From: CAZBQJ01 sp964494085
GTDB lineage: Bacteria; Patescibacteriota; Gracilibacteria; UBA1369
Direction of reading: 5' to 3'
NCBI GenBank assembly: GCA_964494085.1
Contig: CAZBQJ010000003.1
Location: 62,001 to 126,000 of the forward strand
DNA length: 64,000 bases
Shown here: positions 43,331 through 51,765 of the stretch, piece by piece
Numbering within the stretch: the first letter of the stretch is position 1
Layout: each line of letters opens with the position of its first letter
Made by a program: the position numbers and the translations under genes
Notes under the pieces: generated by a model
What the model was told of the DNA's origin: nothing
The model's database searches: none
Seen by the model: only the letters and a program-made list of their open reading frames with translations

Positions 43331-43594
43331 TTATTCCAGCAATAATATTACTAATGTCGCTCCCATAACTAACAAATATTCAGATTCTCCTCCAATCAAA
43401 CATTCGACAATTTTCTCAAAAATGGGGATAGTTATAAGTTTCGGATAAAGTAACTCAACATCCTTTTCAATGAGTTTCACACGTCTTCTCAATCCTAGAT
43501 CACATTTAGTAACAGTGCTAATATCAACTAATATATCGTCAACTAGACCATTCTGTACTGAATATGGAGTGCAAATAATAGATGAGTGATCCAT
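43331..43594 (-). CDS. Small hypothetical protein or fragment at the island's right end
   Basis: An 87-residue frame starting MDHSSIICTPYSVQNGLVDD, with a central LGLRRRVKLIEKDVELLYP and a hydrophobic C-terminus (YLLVMGATLVILLLE). It reads like real protein but I do not recognise it. It lies 22 bp upstream of the frameshifted FkbM 5' end on the same strand. It may be the tail of a larger lost gene. Confidence 0.35.
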   Translation of the reverse strand: MDHSSIICTPYSVQNGLVDDILVDISTVTKCDLGLRRRVKLIEKDVELLYPKLITIPIFEKIVECLIGGESEYLLVMGATLVILLLE

Positions 43595-43983
43595 TCATTT
43601 TTTTATTATAAATTATATATTCTATAAACATAACCAGCCCATATGTCAATTAATGGAGTTAAAATTATCTTAAAATTTTTATGAAATAGGTAATCAAGCC
43701 AGTGTATCCTTTTGTCCCTTACTAGATTTGTGAAGATTATGAAAAAGATATGATAATTCTTTGATTTTAAAGATATTTTGAATTTGTTTCTTTTATTTTG
43801 CATTATTTATAGTAAAAGTTTACACATCCAATAGATGCCGCAACCAAAACAGAAGTCTAGCTATAAACTTCTATAATCTTTTAGAAAGAAACACCTCCTT
43901 TTTTTCACTGTCTCATTTGTCTCACCAGCCACTTCTGCTACAATCATGCCGAAAGTCCAGAAAAGGTACTAGACCCACACGCT

Positions 43984-44038
43984 CTGCCAAGAGATTCATA
44001 AAAGTTGTCTATGATCCGCTTCCCTATGGGGAAGTGGT
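43984..44038 (+). repeat. Right copy of the island-flanking direct repeat
   Basis: Matches 31176-31230 at 48 of 55 positions with a 21-bp identical core at 44008-44028. It lies in the roughly 350-bp gene-poor stretch 43804-44154, which also holds two copies of GGTACTAGACCC (43965-43976 and 44091-44102). Candidate right attachment site. Confidence 0.6.
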
Positions 44039-44105
44039 TCTGTAGAGAAGGTTGTTTTTGCTGTAAATAAGCCCTTGTGGCCTTGTTCCTGGTACTAGAC
44101 CCGTG

Positions 44106-44128
44106 TCCTATGTGAGGAGTGGTGATCG
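44106..44128 (+). repeat. Partial third copy of the flanking repeat
   Basis: TCCTATG followed by GGAGTGGTGATCG. The last 13 bp equal 31223-31235, which covers exactly the part of the left copy that the right copy at 43984 matches poorly. Confidence 0.45.
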
Positions 44129-44154
44129 TGAAATATTAATTCTGTCTATTTTGC

Positions 44155-44547
44155 TTAAATTTGATGTACATCCACTGCTCCAATTTCGATGTCCCCATCC
44201 AATAAAGCGAGGTATGTAATCAAGAGCTTTTTGAATTCTGGATTATTGATGCTGATATTTTTTCCAATTTTGTCGTTTTTACCTCTATAGAATAGAAAGA
44301 AGGCGTCGTTACTTGATACATCCACTAAGTAAACGATTCTTTTCGCGCCTGCTACTGTAGTTGAATAAACTTTAATAAGACGTGAACCTTTTGGTAGGTC
44401 TTCACCTTTGATAACTGTAAAAATTCCTTTACTAAATCCATCAAGGATCTTTTGAAGGTCATTTTCTCCAATAATGCCCTTTTTGAACTCTTTCCTTTTA
44501 ATCCGGTGGGAAATAATTACAGCCATTCTTATTTCTTGTTGCGCCAT
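44155..44547 (-). CDS. RelE/HigB-like toxin of a type II toxin-antitoxin pair
   Basis: The 130-residue basic protein ends with the RelE-superfamily-like segment AKRIVYLVDVSSNDAFFLFY, then RGKNDKIGKN and NPEFKKLL. Family members usually cut mRNA on the ribosome. Its start overlaps the antitoxin gene by 19 bp, with the antitoxin first, the normal order. The first Met may not be used; MAVIISHRIKRKEF a few codons in is an alternative. It may stabilise the island. Confidence 0.7.
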   Translation of the reverse strand: MAQQEIRMAVIISHRIKRKEFKKGIIGENDLQKILDGFSKGIFTVIKGEDLPKGSRLIKVYSTTVAGAKRIVYLVDVSSNDAFFLFYRGKNDKIGKNISINNPEFKKLLITYLALLDGDIEIGAVDVHQI

Positions 44548-44765
44548 TTTGTGACAATGCTGTCCATTTTAGATTGAGTTTCTGTGTCTACGGGAATAGT
44601 AGAAACTTCATAACTATTTGCCATATGAGAGCCAATTACAATTTTACCACTGGCATAATCAGATAGAAGAATGCGCACAACAGCAGAGAAAGAAAGCTGA
44701 TCCTTTTTAGCCTTTTGAGTGGCCTTTTGCTTGGTCTCTTTGTCGATATATAGAGAAGTAGTCAT
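44529..44765 (-). CDS. Ribbon-helix-helix antitoxin
   Basis: The 78-residue protein begins MTTSLYIDKETKQKATQKAK, a beta strand and helix typical of RelB/DinJ-like ribbon-helix-helix proteins, followed by LSFSAVVRILLSDYASGKI. The acidic and polar C-terminal half would bind the toxin. The upstream DNA is extremely AT-rich with near-palindromic ATAT runs (44770-44805), a likely autoregulatory operator, and a TATAAT lies on the minus strand at 44826-44831. Confidence 0.75.
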   Translation of the reverse strand: MTTSLYIDKETKQKATQKAKKDQLSFSAVVRILLSDYASGKIVIGSHMANSYEVSTIPVDTETQSKMDSIVTKWRNKK

Positions 44766-44932
44766 ATATATAGATTCTATGTTGTTTATATGTATATATG
44801 ATATATGGTTTTGTGTTAAATGTCTATTATACTTTTATCTAAAGCAGATGATTATCCTTTAATGGTACTTTATTATAAGTTCAGCATTACACCTGCACGC
44901 CCTAAAACCTGAATTTTATAAAACTCCTGTCC

Positions 44933-45757
44933 ATGCCAGAAACCGCCACGCTTTATCGCTGTCCGAAATGTCTTCATCCCTTACATCAGGAGCAAAACAC
45001 TCTCCGCTGTAGTAATAACCATAGTTATGATATTGCTCGTGAGGGGTATGTGAATTTAATCTTGGCCAACCAGAAAAAAAGTCTCATTTCTGGTGACAGC
45101 AAAGAAATGATTATCGCCCGGAACAGCTTCCTGAAAACCGGTAGTTATGACTTTTTGCTGAATAAAACATTGGAACAATTAAGCTTAAATATTCCTACGA
45201 GAAGCACTCCACAGATTTTGGATGTCGGCTGTGGTTCGGGCTATTATATCAACCAAATCAAGCAGCACCAAAGGGATAGTCACTGTTGGGGCTCGGATGT
45301 TTCGAAGGCCGCCATAATTTCTTGCTCCAAACAATTTTCTGAGCTTAATTTCGTCGTCGGGAATTCTTTTGACCTACCCTTCATCGATAATTCATTTATC
45401 GCAATAATCTCCATTTTTTCACCTTTCCGAGAGAGTGAAGTTGCCAGGGTATTAGAAGAAAATGGGGTTTTTATCCTGGTTAGACCAGGTGAAAAGCACT
45501 TATTCGAGCTCTATGAGAAACTCTCCATTCCTTCCAAGCAAAAGCGTCCACCACAGTTTGAAAGTATCAGTTTAGAACAAACTATCCATATTGCTCAGAC
45601 AGAGCAGCTCGATCAAGCTAAATTAAAAGATTTGATCACTATGACTCCGTTACTCTGGAAAATACCGCTAGAAGTCCAAAGCAAACTGGAAATCCCAGAA
45701 ATTACTTATGATTTTATCATTCGCGTCTACCGGAAAACCGTTATAATCAAACCATAA
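44933..45757 (+). CDS. RlmA-like 23S rRNA (guanine-N1) methyltransferase
   Basis: The 274-residue protein has the RlmA zinc finger YRCPKCLHPLHQEQNTLRCS with NNHSYD (Cys and His ligands, residues about 9-33), the family segment AREGYVNLILANQ, the SGDSKEMIIARNSFL segment, and methyltransferase motif I ILDVGCGSGYYI (about 95). RlmA enzymes methylate G745 or G748 in helix 35 of 23S rRNA. Base composition is back to that of the core genome, so this marks the right flank of the island. A possible promoter has TATAAG at 44874-44879. Confidence 0.85.
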   Translation: MPETATLYRCPKCLHPLHQEQNTLRCSNNHSYDIAREGYVNLILANQKKSLISGDSKEMIIARNSFLKTGSYDFLLNKTLEQLSLNIPTRSTPQILDVGCGSGYYINQIKQHQRDSHCWGSDVSKAAIISCSKQFSELNFVVGNSFDLPFIDNSFIAIISIFSPFRESEVARVLEENGVFILVRPGEKHLFELYEKLSIPSKQKRPPQFESISLEQTIHIAQTEQLDQAKLKDLITMTPLLWKIPLEVQSKLEIPEITYDFIIRVYRKTVIIKP

Positions 45758-45967
45758 GATCAATCCAGCTTGGCTTCGGAACCGTTTAGTGAGAAGCAAT
45801 AATATTACGAGGTAAATTCAGTCAGTCTTTAAAAATATTTCACTTTTCTTTAAACGAATTTATTTATATGATGTGTGCGGTCGGGCTTATGCTCACATCT
45901 TCATAGAGGAGGTGACAAACTCGACTGATTCTCATTTGAACAACGCCACACTAAAGAATGAGGTTAC

Positions 45968-46633
45968 ATGCAGGGTTGGAAGAAAGGTACAGTTCCAGTT
46001 AGCAAAGGCACGCGCAAGCCGCGGTCTAGCTCAAACCAGAACCAAAAGCAGGAACAGAATGGCCGACGCCATCTGATCTTGCTCCAAGGAGGAGATCCAG
46101 AATCCATTACACATAGCCCCCCACCTAGACGTGGATCCAGGCCTCGCAGAAGAAGTTTTCGAGCATCAAAGGGTGATCCACTGTCCAGGATTATCCTGGA
46201 CGAGATCAGTAACTGGCGGCTGGAAGCCGAGAGGGATGCAGAAGACCTCACTCGGGACACTGACTCGGGCACAGTATTGGACAAAGCAAAGGGCTTCAAC
46301 GAGCAGGCTCCGTCAGAAGGAATTCTTTCTGACGAAAAGCCCTACATCTGGGGCATGGAAGACTTTACTCCGGAAGCCAGGCTGAAAGATGACCAAGACC
46401 GCGCGGCCAGGCAATTGTCATCGACAGAGCGATTGAAGCTGCGCAAAGACATGGAAATCTCAGCCCAGCGGTTCCAAAAGAACCGCTGTAATGTCCAGAA
46501 TATTACGAATCGTCAACAACGAAGCAAGCGTATCAGTCGAATCAGCCTGCGGGACCAGGCTGATTCGACCCCGAACATTCAACTGCGAGTTGGGCTCAAA
46601 TCCAGTCACAACGCCGCTCTCCGCAAAAAGTAA
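45968..46633 (+). CDS. Hypothetical basic protein in a hairpin-rich, GC-rich segment
   Basis: A 221-residue frame, very rich in Arg, Gln and Ser, with no recognised domain; residues about 110-180 look like helical coding sequence (IWGMEDFTPEARLKDDQ). The ATG lacks a ribosome site at the right distance. The only strong Shine-Dalgarno-like GGAGGTGA in the region, at 45907-45914, is closer to a second frame (GTG 45873 to 46076, 67 aa), so the true start and frame are uncertain. The DNA holds several hairpins, one with a perfect 14-bp stem at 46536-46569. It is more GC-rich than neighbours. It may be a real but alien gene or partly a structured RNA. Confidence 0.45.
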   Translation: MQGWKKGTVPVSKGTRKPRSSSNQNQKQEQNGRRHLILLQGGDPESITHSPPPRRGSRPRRRSFRASKGDPLSRIILDEISNWRLEAERDAEDLTRDTDSGTVLDKAKGFNEQAPSEGILSDEKPYIWGMEDFTPEARLKDDQDRAARQLSSTERLKLRKDMEISAQRFQKNRCNVQNITNRQQRSKRISRISLRDQADSTPNIQLRVGLKSSHNAALRKK

Positions 46634-46652
46634 TCTTCCACCCTGAATATAT

Positions 46653-46687
46653 CGGGTTAGCGTACGCTGAAAAGCTGCGCTAACCCG
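46653..46687. terminator. Hairpin between convergent genes
   Basis: A 10-bp perfect stem (CGGGTTAGCG at 46653-46662 and its complement at 46678-46687) with a 15-nt loop. It lies between the 45968 frame and gpmI. There is no strong T tract, so its terminator role is uncertain. Confidence 0.4.
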
Positions 46688-46701
46688 GATTTCCTAATCC
46701 C

Positions 46702-48360
46702 TTATATCGGTTCAATTAAACTGGGTTCATAATCAGCGGGAGCTTCAAATCCCAGTAAATTCATCACCGTAGCCGCCAGATCTGCCAGCCCGGCCTTCGG
46801 CAATCCTGATTTTAATTTAATCTCATTTGGATCTGCACTGACTAAAATAAAGGCAACCGGGTTAAGTGTATGAGAAGTTTTGGGCTGATATTTCCCTTTA
46901 CTGTCTTTAATGGCTTGGCCGTTTTTATCCAATTGATACATTTCTTCGGCATTCCCGTGATCCGCTGTGATCATCAGCAATCCTCGTACTTTCAATACTG
47001 CTTTGACCAGACGCTCCAGCTGCACATCGATCGCCTCCATAGCCTTCACTGTCGCCTCAAATTTCCCGGTATGCCCCACCATATCACCATTGGCGAAATT
47101 GGCTCGCAGATAGCGGTACTTACCAGATTCCACGGCTTTGATCAATGCATCAGTGATTTCCCTGCATTTCATTTCTGGTTCCTGGTCAAAGGGGACTATA
47201 TCACTGGAAACTTCTTCGTAGGTTTCCAACTGCTCATTGAATTTTCCCGATCGATTGCCATTCCAAAAATAAGTTACATGCCCGAATTTTTGAGTTTCCG
47301 ATACAGCATATTGGCTAATCCCATTGGCTGCTAAATATTCACCCATTGTTCTATCAATCGGCGGAGGTTCAACCAGAAAACGAGGGGGAATCTTCAAATC
47401 TCCATCATATTGCATCATTCCCGAGAAAACCACTTTGGGGAAAACTCCTCGATCAAAAGTTTTCAAATCCACTTCCGTAAATGCCCGACATATTTCAATT
47501 GCTCTGTCTCCCCTGAAATTATAGAAAATTACCGCGTCACCATCGACAATTTTCCCTATTGGTAAGCCGTCTTCCGCTATCACAAAGCCTGACAGATTTT
47601 GATCGATAATGCCAGGATTTTCTTCACGCAATTTCTCGATGGCTTCCCTGGCTGAAGCAAATTGTCTGCCTTCACCCTGGACCTGGATTTTCCAACCACG
47701 CTCAACCATTTTCCAATCTGCTTCATATCTATCCATAGTCATAAACATTCTGCCTCCACCTGAAGCAATTGCCACATCAAACTCCGGACTCCGTAGGCCG
47801 TCCATAAATTTTTCCAAATCATCTACATACAGTAAAGCTGAAGTTTCCGCTACATCTCGACCGTCCAGTAGAATATCTATTCGTACTTTTTTCAATCCCT
47901 CAACTTTCGCCTGTCCGATCAGCGCTTTCAGGTGTTTGATATGGGCATGCACATTTCCGTCTGAGAGCAGTCCGATCAAATGCAATGTCCTACCTTTTTT
48001 AGCAGCCTCCACTATTTCTTTCCAGGCTTTGCTCTTCCAAATTTCACCACTGGCAATGGCCTGATTTACCAATTGGGCGCCTTGGGCAAATATCCTTCCG
48101 GCTCCCATGGCATTATGGCCAACTTCAGAATTGCCCATATCATCATCGCTGGGCATTCCCACCGCAGTTCCATGGGCTTTTAGCTCCCTCCAGGGGTATT
48201 TCATCATCAGCCCCTTGTAACAGGGCATTCTGGCCGCTTTTACGGCATTTCCTTCCAGGTGCTGCGAAACCCCCACGCCATCTAGAACCAAAGTAACTAC
48301 TGGTCCCGTGACAGGCTTGAAACGTTCAGACCTTTTTAAAATTAAATCAGTTTTTTCCAT
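46702..48360 (-). CDS. gpmI: 2,3-bisphosphoglycerate-independent phosphoglycerate mutase
   Basis: The enzyme interconverts 3- and 2-phosphoglycerate in glycolysis using two Mn ions and a phosphoserine. Motifs are LVLDGVGVS, DMGNSEVGHNAMGAGRI (with the catalytic Ser), DILLDGRDVAETSALLY, NFRGDRAIEI and MITADHGNAEEM. The frame extends back to 48450, but I choose ATG 48358-48360, giving about 552 residues that start MEKTDLILKRSERFKP. The extra codons would lie wholly inside nth, and even this start overlaps the nth stop by 14 bp. It is slightly longer than typical. Confidence 0.95.
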   Translation of the reverse strand: MEKTDLILKRSERFKPVTGPVVTLVLDGVGVSQHLEGNAVKAARMPCYKGLMMKYPWRELKAHGTAVGMPSDDDMGNSEVGHNAMGAGRIFAQGAQLVNQAIASGEIWKSKAWKEIVEAAKKGRTLHLIGLLSDGNVHAHIKHLKALIGQAKVEGLKKVRIDILLDGRDVAETSALLYVDDLEKFMDGLRSPEFDVAIASGGGRMFMTMDRYEADWKMVERGWKIQVQGEGRQFASAREAIEKLREENPGIIDQNLSGFVIAEDGLPIGKIVDGDAVIFYNFRGDRAIEICRAFTEVDLKTFDRGVFPKVVFSGMMQYDGDLKIPPRFLVEPPPIDRTMGEYLAANGISQYAVSETQKFGHVTYFWNGNRSGKFNEQLETYEEVSSDIVPFDQEPEMKCREITDALIKAVESGKYRYLRANFANGDMVGHTGKFEATVKAMEAIDVQLERLVKAVLKVRGLLMITADHGNAEEMYQLDKNGQAIKDSKGKYQPKTSHTLNPVAFILVSADPNEIKLKSGLPKAGLADLAATVMNLLGFEAPADYEPSLIEPI

Positions 48361-49054
48361 CTTTGTTTTTGCTAATGATTTGATCATACCATGGACAGAG
48401 TTGGCGGATCTGACACTGTCCGCAGAGGGGAGTCGGAGCTTTGCATACATCTCTGCCCAAATAGATAAACAAATGTGCTAACTTCGTCCAATTTGCTCGT
48501 GCTACTATTTTTTCTAAATCCTGCTCAATCTTTACAGGATTCTCTTCCCTGGTTAAACCCAGTCTTTTGGAAACTCGGCCAACATGAGTGTCGACTACGA
48601 TCCCTTCATTTTTACCAAAAGCATTCCCTAAAACCACGTTAGCCGTCTTACGGGCCACTCCAGGTAAAGTCAGCAAATCAGCCATTGTATCAGGTACAAA
48701 ACCATTGTATTTTTCCACAATCCTTTGCGCAGCGCCTTGAATATTTCTGGCTTTATTACGATAAAACCCTGTTGATCTAACCAGTGACATCAACTCTTCC
48801 AAGTCAGCTTTAGCAAAATCATCTACCTCCTGATAACGTTTGAATAGCGCAGGAGTGATCATATTTACTCTTTTGTCCGTGCACTGAGCACTCAGAATAG
48901 TAGCCACCAAAAGCTCCCAAGGGTTTTTATGAATTAAAGCGCAATGCGCGTCAGGATAGATTTTCTCCAAAGCCCGATAAACTTTTTGGAAATTTCTCCT
49001 GGCTTGATTAATTACTTTTTTACTTAACTTGTTTTTTATAATTTTTTTGACCAT
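48347..49054 (-). CDS. nth: Endonuclease III (DNA glycosylase/AP lyase)
   Basis: The 235-residue base-excision-repair enzyme removes oxidised pyrimidines. It has the helix-hairpin-helix LLTLPGVARKTANVVLGNAF (residues about 131-150) with the catalytic Lys, VDTHVGRVSKRLGL with the catalytic Asp (about 158), and the C-terminal 4Fe-4S ligand set C-x6-C-x2-C-x5-C in CKAPTPLCGQCQIRQLC. The N-terminus is about 20 residues longer and very basic. It overlaps gpmI by 14 bp. Confidence 0.96.
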   Translation of the reverse strand: MVKKIIKNKLSKKVINQARRNFQKVYRALEKIYPDAHCALIHKNPWELLVATILSAQCTDKRVNMITPALFKRYQEVDDFAKADLEELMSLVRSTGFYRNKARNIQGAAQRIVEKYNGFVPDTMADLLTLPGVARKTANVVLGNAFGKNEGIVVDTHVGRVSKRLGLTREENPVKIEQDLEKIVARANWTKLAHLFIYLGRDVCKAPTPLCGQCQIRQLCPWYDQIISKNKDGKN

Positions 49055-49112
49055 AATTTGCCCGCTTCACTGGCCAGATTAATCTGAATTTGTAAAAAGC
49101 ATAGCCAATTCC

Positions 49113-49694
49113 ATGTCTAAACAAAAGCTCAAATTATTGATCCTGCTAAACCTTATCTGGACATTACTCGGTTTTTACGCAGACGCTGCCTGGCTCTCCA
49201 TGATCCCTCCTTATCTGATCCCACTAACAGCCATTTGTTCTCTTTATCCACTTCTCCTGCTGATCTGGTATATCCTCAAATTCTATAACTTGAATATCCC
49301 CAATTGGTATACCTTTTGGATTGTCCTGGGAACGGCCAGTTATGGACTGATTGCCCAATTTTATTTCCCCTTATTGATGTCTTGGAAGGGCGTTAATTTC
49401 CATGATGTTGGCTCGATGTTCTGGGTGGGCGTTTACGGCCTCCAATCCATTATCATTATTCGCTATTTAAAAATCCCTGGTTTTTGGGTACTTATTCCCG
49501 GGATAGCCTATCTCTTAGCCGCAGATTACACTCATTATTTTGCCCTGACTTTTGTTGATTTTACTCTCCTCAATTATCCTCTCTGGATGAAAAATCTCAC
49601 CGGGCTCACAGCTTTAATTATTCAGTTAGTTACTGCCTTAACTATTCTTTTTCTGGTCAGAAAACAGGCTCGAGGTCCATCCAAAACTAATTAG
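49113..49694 (+). CDS. Polytopic membrane protein, unknown (193 aa)
   Basis: About six hydrophobic segments fill the sequence (around residues 6-28, 33-57, 65-88, 95-115, 120-145 and 155-183). No family is recognised; the size and layout resemble small integral-membrane proteins such as lycopene-cyclase or heptaprenyl-type domains, but no motif confirms this. It converges with the M23 peptidase gene, overlapping its end by 8 bp. Confidence 0.7.
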   Translation: MSKQKLKLLILLNLIWTLLGFYADAAWLSMIPPYLIPLTAICSLYPLLLLIWYILKFYNLNIPNWYTFWIVLGTASYGLIAQFYFPLLMSWKGVNFHDVGSMFWVGVYGLQSIIIIRYLKIPGFWVLIPGIAYLLAADYTHYFALTFVDFTLLNYPLWMKNLTGLTALIIQLVTALTILFLVRKQARGPSKTN

Positions 49695-51297
49695 AAACCT
49701 CCAGCGGTTCGGAGACATCCGGAAGAGCAGTCTCACTTTGCTGATTGCTTTTATTGTGAATTTTTAGCGGAATTCTTCGAATTTTGGTTCTATCACCCAG
49801 TGCCTTGGTCAAATATTTCTCCGGCAAAGTATCCAATCTCAAATAAGCTAAATTCAGGTAATTTAAGGGGTCTACATACGCTCCATTTTTCATCACTTCA
49901 AAATGCAAATGTGGTCCGGTCGTATAAAGTCCGGCTCCTTTTGTACCAGGAGTGGCCCCACTCAAACCGATAATATCCCCGGCTTGAACCTCTTGGCCGT
50001 CTGTAACCAGAATATCAGACACATGCCCATAGAGTGTCATATAGCCATTGGCATGAGCCAGCATAATATAGCTATATCCATAGCCATTGTCTTTCGCTTT
50101 GTAGACTACGCCGTCAGCCACCGCCTTGATCGGCGTACCTTGATAAGCTCTGATATCCACGGCATTATGTTGCATCTGAAACACCGCATAATAAGAAGCT
50201 TCCCGATAAAATGCACTGATCCCTCGATCCGGGTTGACCGGCCAAATAGGATTAAATTCACCTTTTCCAATACTGGTTAAATAATCCAGTAATTTCGAAC
50301 TCTTCTGCACATTGAGCAGATTGGCGTAATCATCAGGAGCAAATCTACTGCCCAATTCTGTCATTTTAGCTTGAACAAAATCCAAATTCTTCCGCAGGGT
50401 CTCTATTTCTGACAGTACTTCCTCTTGATTTGCTTTTGTCTGGGCTAGTAGCTGCTGGTAAATCGCTTCCTGACCCTTTGTTTCTGTTAATAAATTCTGT
50501 TTCGCCTGTTTCTTCATTTCTAACTGTTCCTTTTGGTCGGCCAAATTCTCATAAAGCACAGTCAAGGAATGTTTTTTCACTTCCAGTAGTTTTTCAGAAT
50601 TCTGTTGTTCTTCCATCAAATCTCCCAATTTTGTAAAAATTGTTCTACCTTGTTCTTCCAATACCTCGCTATACCTGATTGACCTTAGTTTCTCACTGGT
50701 AGTATCGCTGCTCAACAAGACTTTTAAGGTATTCAGATAACTTTGATCGCCATCAAAACTGTTCAAGTCCGATTGATCCTGATACATCACTTTTAGATAG
50801 TCTGCCAGCAGTTGTTTTTGATTGGAAATTTCCACCTTTTTTTGTTCAATCCCGTATTGGATGGTTTCGATATCACTTTGTTTTTTATCAATTTGTGCGG
50901 CAACATTTTCTATTATCTGTACAGAAGACTTTATTTGTGAGTCCAAATTGTCAATTTGATTCTTCAGGGTATTCATTTTTCCTTGTGTATCGGTAATTTT
51001 ACTTTCAGTGTCGGTTATCTGCTTGTTTACCGAATAAAGAACATCTTCACTCGAGCTGATCTCGTCTCTAATACTCTTTAAAAAAGAGCTGGTTTTCTGT
51101 ATTTTCAGTTGATCCTCGGCGCTAATACTGGAGGTGAATGTCACTTCATCACTCTGATTGCTCTCTTGAGCCCACAAAAGGCTGTCCTTTACCGGTAAAA
51201 TCAGCATTATCCCCACCGTGAGAACAGCTAAATAAAAGCCGGATCTATTTGCTTTCCCCCTTGTTTTATTCGGTCTTTTGATTTTAGTCACGGTCAT
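49687..51297 (-). CDS. M23-family murein peptidase with coiled coil (EnvC-like)
   Basis: The frame opens at 51342, but a promoter (51314-51342) lies inside it, so I start at ATG 51295-51297, giving a 536-residue protein. A basic N-terminus and a hydrophobic helix (about residues 16-40) anchor or export it. Residues about 65-320 are a long coiled coil. The C-terminal LytM domain has MQHNAVDIRA (HxxxD zinc ligands), GDIIGLSGATPGTKGAG and GPHLHFEV (HxH). The family cuts peptidoglycan cross-links or activates amidases during division. Both ligand motifs are intact, so the enzyme should be active. Confidence 0.88.
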   Translation of the reverse strand: MTVTKIKRPNKTRGKANRSGFYLAVLTVGIMLILPVKDSLLWAQESNQSDEVTFTSSISAEDQLKIQKTSSFLKSIRDEISSSEDVLYSVNKQITDTESKITDTQGKMNTLKNQIDNLDSQIKSSVQIIENVAAQIDKKQSDIETIQYGIEQKKVEISNQKQLLADYLKVMYQDQSDLNSFDGDQSYLNTLKVLLSSDTTSEKLRSIRYSEVLEEQGRTIFTKLGDLMEEQQNSEKLLEVKKHSLTVLYENLADQKEQLEMKKQAKQNLLTETKGQEAIYQQLLAQTKANQEEVLSEIETLRKNLDFVQAKMTELGSRFAPDDYANLLNVQKSSKLLDYLTSIGKGEFNPIWPVNPDRGISAFYREASYYAVFQMQHNAVDIRAYQGTPIKAVADGVVYKAKDNGYGYSYIMLAHANGYMTLYGHVSDILVTDGQEVQAGDIIGLSGATPGTKGAGLYTTGPHLHFEVMKNGAYVDPLNYLNLAYLRLDTLPEKYLTKALGDRTKIRRIPLKIHNKSNQQSETALPDVSEPLEVSN

Positions 51298-51313
51298 TTT
51301 TATATATCCATAC

Positions 51314-51342
51314 ATTGTACCAAAAAACCAACTCTCAAACAA
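51314..51342 (-). promoter_or_regulatory. Promoter of the M23 peptidase gene
   Basis: On the minus strand TTGTTT (51337-51342), 17 bp and TACAAT (51314-51319). The predicted start near 51307 is about 10 bases before ATG 51297 and thus supports the shorter protein. Confidence 0.55.
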
Positions 51343-51485
51343 CTAGGTATAGGCTTCCGAAAGGCCAAACTCCTCATTTCTCTCTTGCGAAAATATCGAA
51401 AAAATTGTAACTTGCATTCTAGAAAGGCATCCATTAATATCTTTAAGCCATTCTTGGCTTACTTATTAAATAAATCTGGACTACT

Positions 51486-51764
51486 ATGGCACATAAAAAG
51501 GCCGCCGGTTCTACCCGTAACGGACGTGATTCCGTAGCCAAAAGACTCGGTGTGAAAATCTTTGGAGGACAAATAGTTCGCGCTGGTAATATCATTATTA
51601 GACAACGTGGAACCAAGTATTTTCCTGGTGAAAATGCTTCAATGGGTAAAGATCATACTATTTTTGCTTTAACTGATGGGGTCGTCAGCTTCTCAGAAAA
51701 GAACCTCACCAAATACAATGGTCAGGTACATAAGGACAAATTCGTCAATATAACCAAGGCCTAA
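51486..51764 (+). CDS. rpmA: 50S ribosomal protein L27
   Basis: The 92-residue L27 has the invariant N-terminus MAHKKAAGSTRNGRDSVAKR, which reaches the peptidyl-transferase centre, then RLGVKIFGGQIVRAGNIIIR and RQRGTKYFPGENASMGKDHT. The partner rplU is not adjacent. The downstream unknown gene starts with GTG one base after its stop. Confidence 0.97.
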   Translation: MAHKKAAGSTRNGRDSVAKRLGVKIFGGQIVRAGNIIIRQRGTKYFPGENASMGKDHTIFALTDGVVSFSEKNLTKYNGQVHKDKFVNITKA

Positions 51765-51765
51765 A

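Noticed and set aside
43606..43803. A 65-residue minus-strand frame at the right side of the island.
   Set aside because: Very AT-rich, Phe/Lys/Asn/Ile-dominated composition, no start signals and no recognisable motif; likely chance.
31254..44765. A prophage.
   Set aside because: Apart from the serine recombinase there are no capsid, portal, terminase, tail or lysis genes; the cargo is metabolic and defence-like.
48361..48450. N-terminal extension of gpmI back to 48450.
   Set aside because: These codons lie within nth in another frame and do not resemble the gpmI N-terminus.
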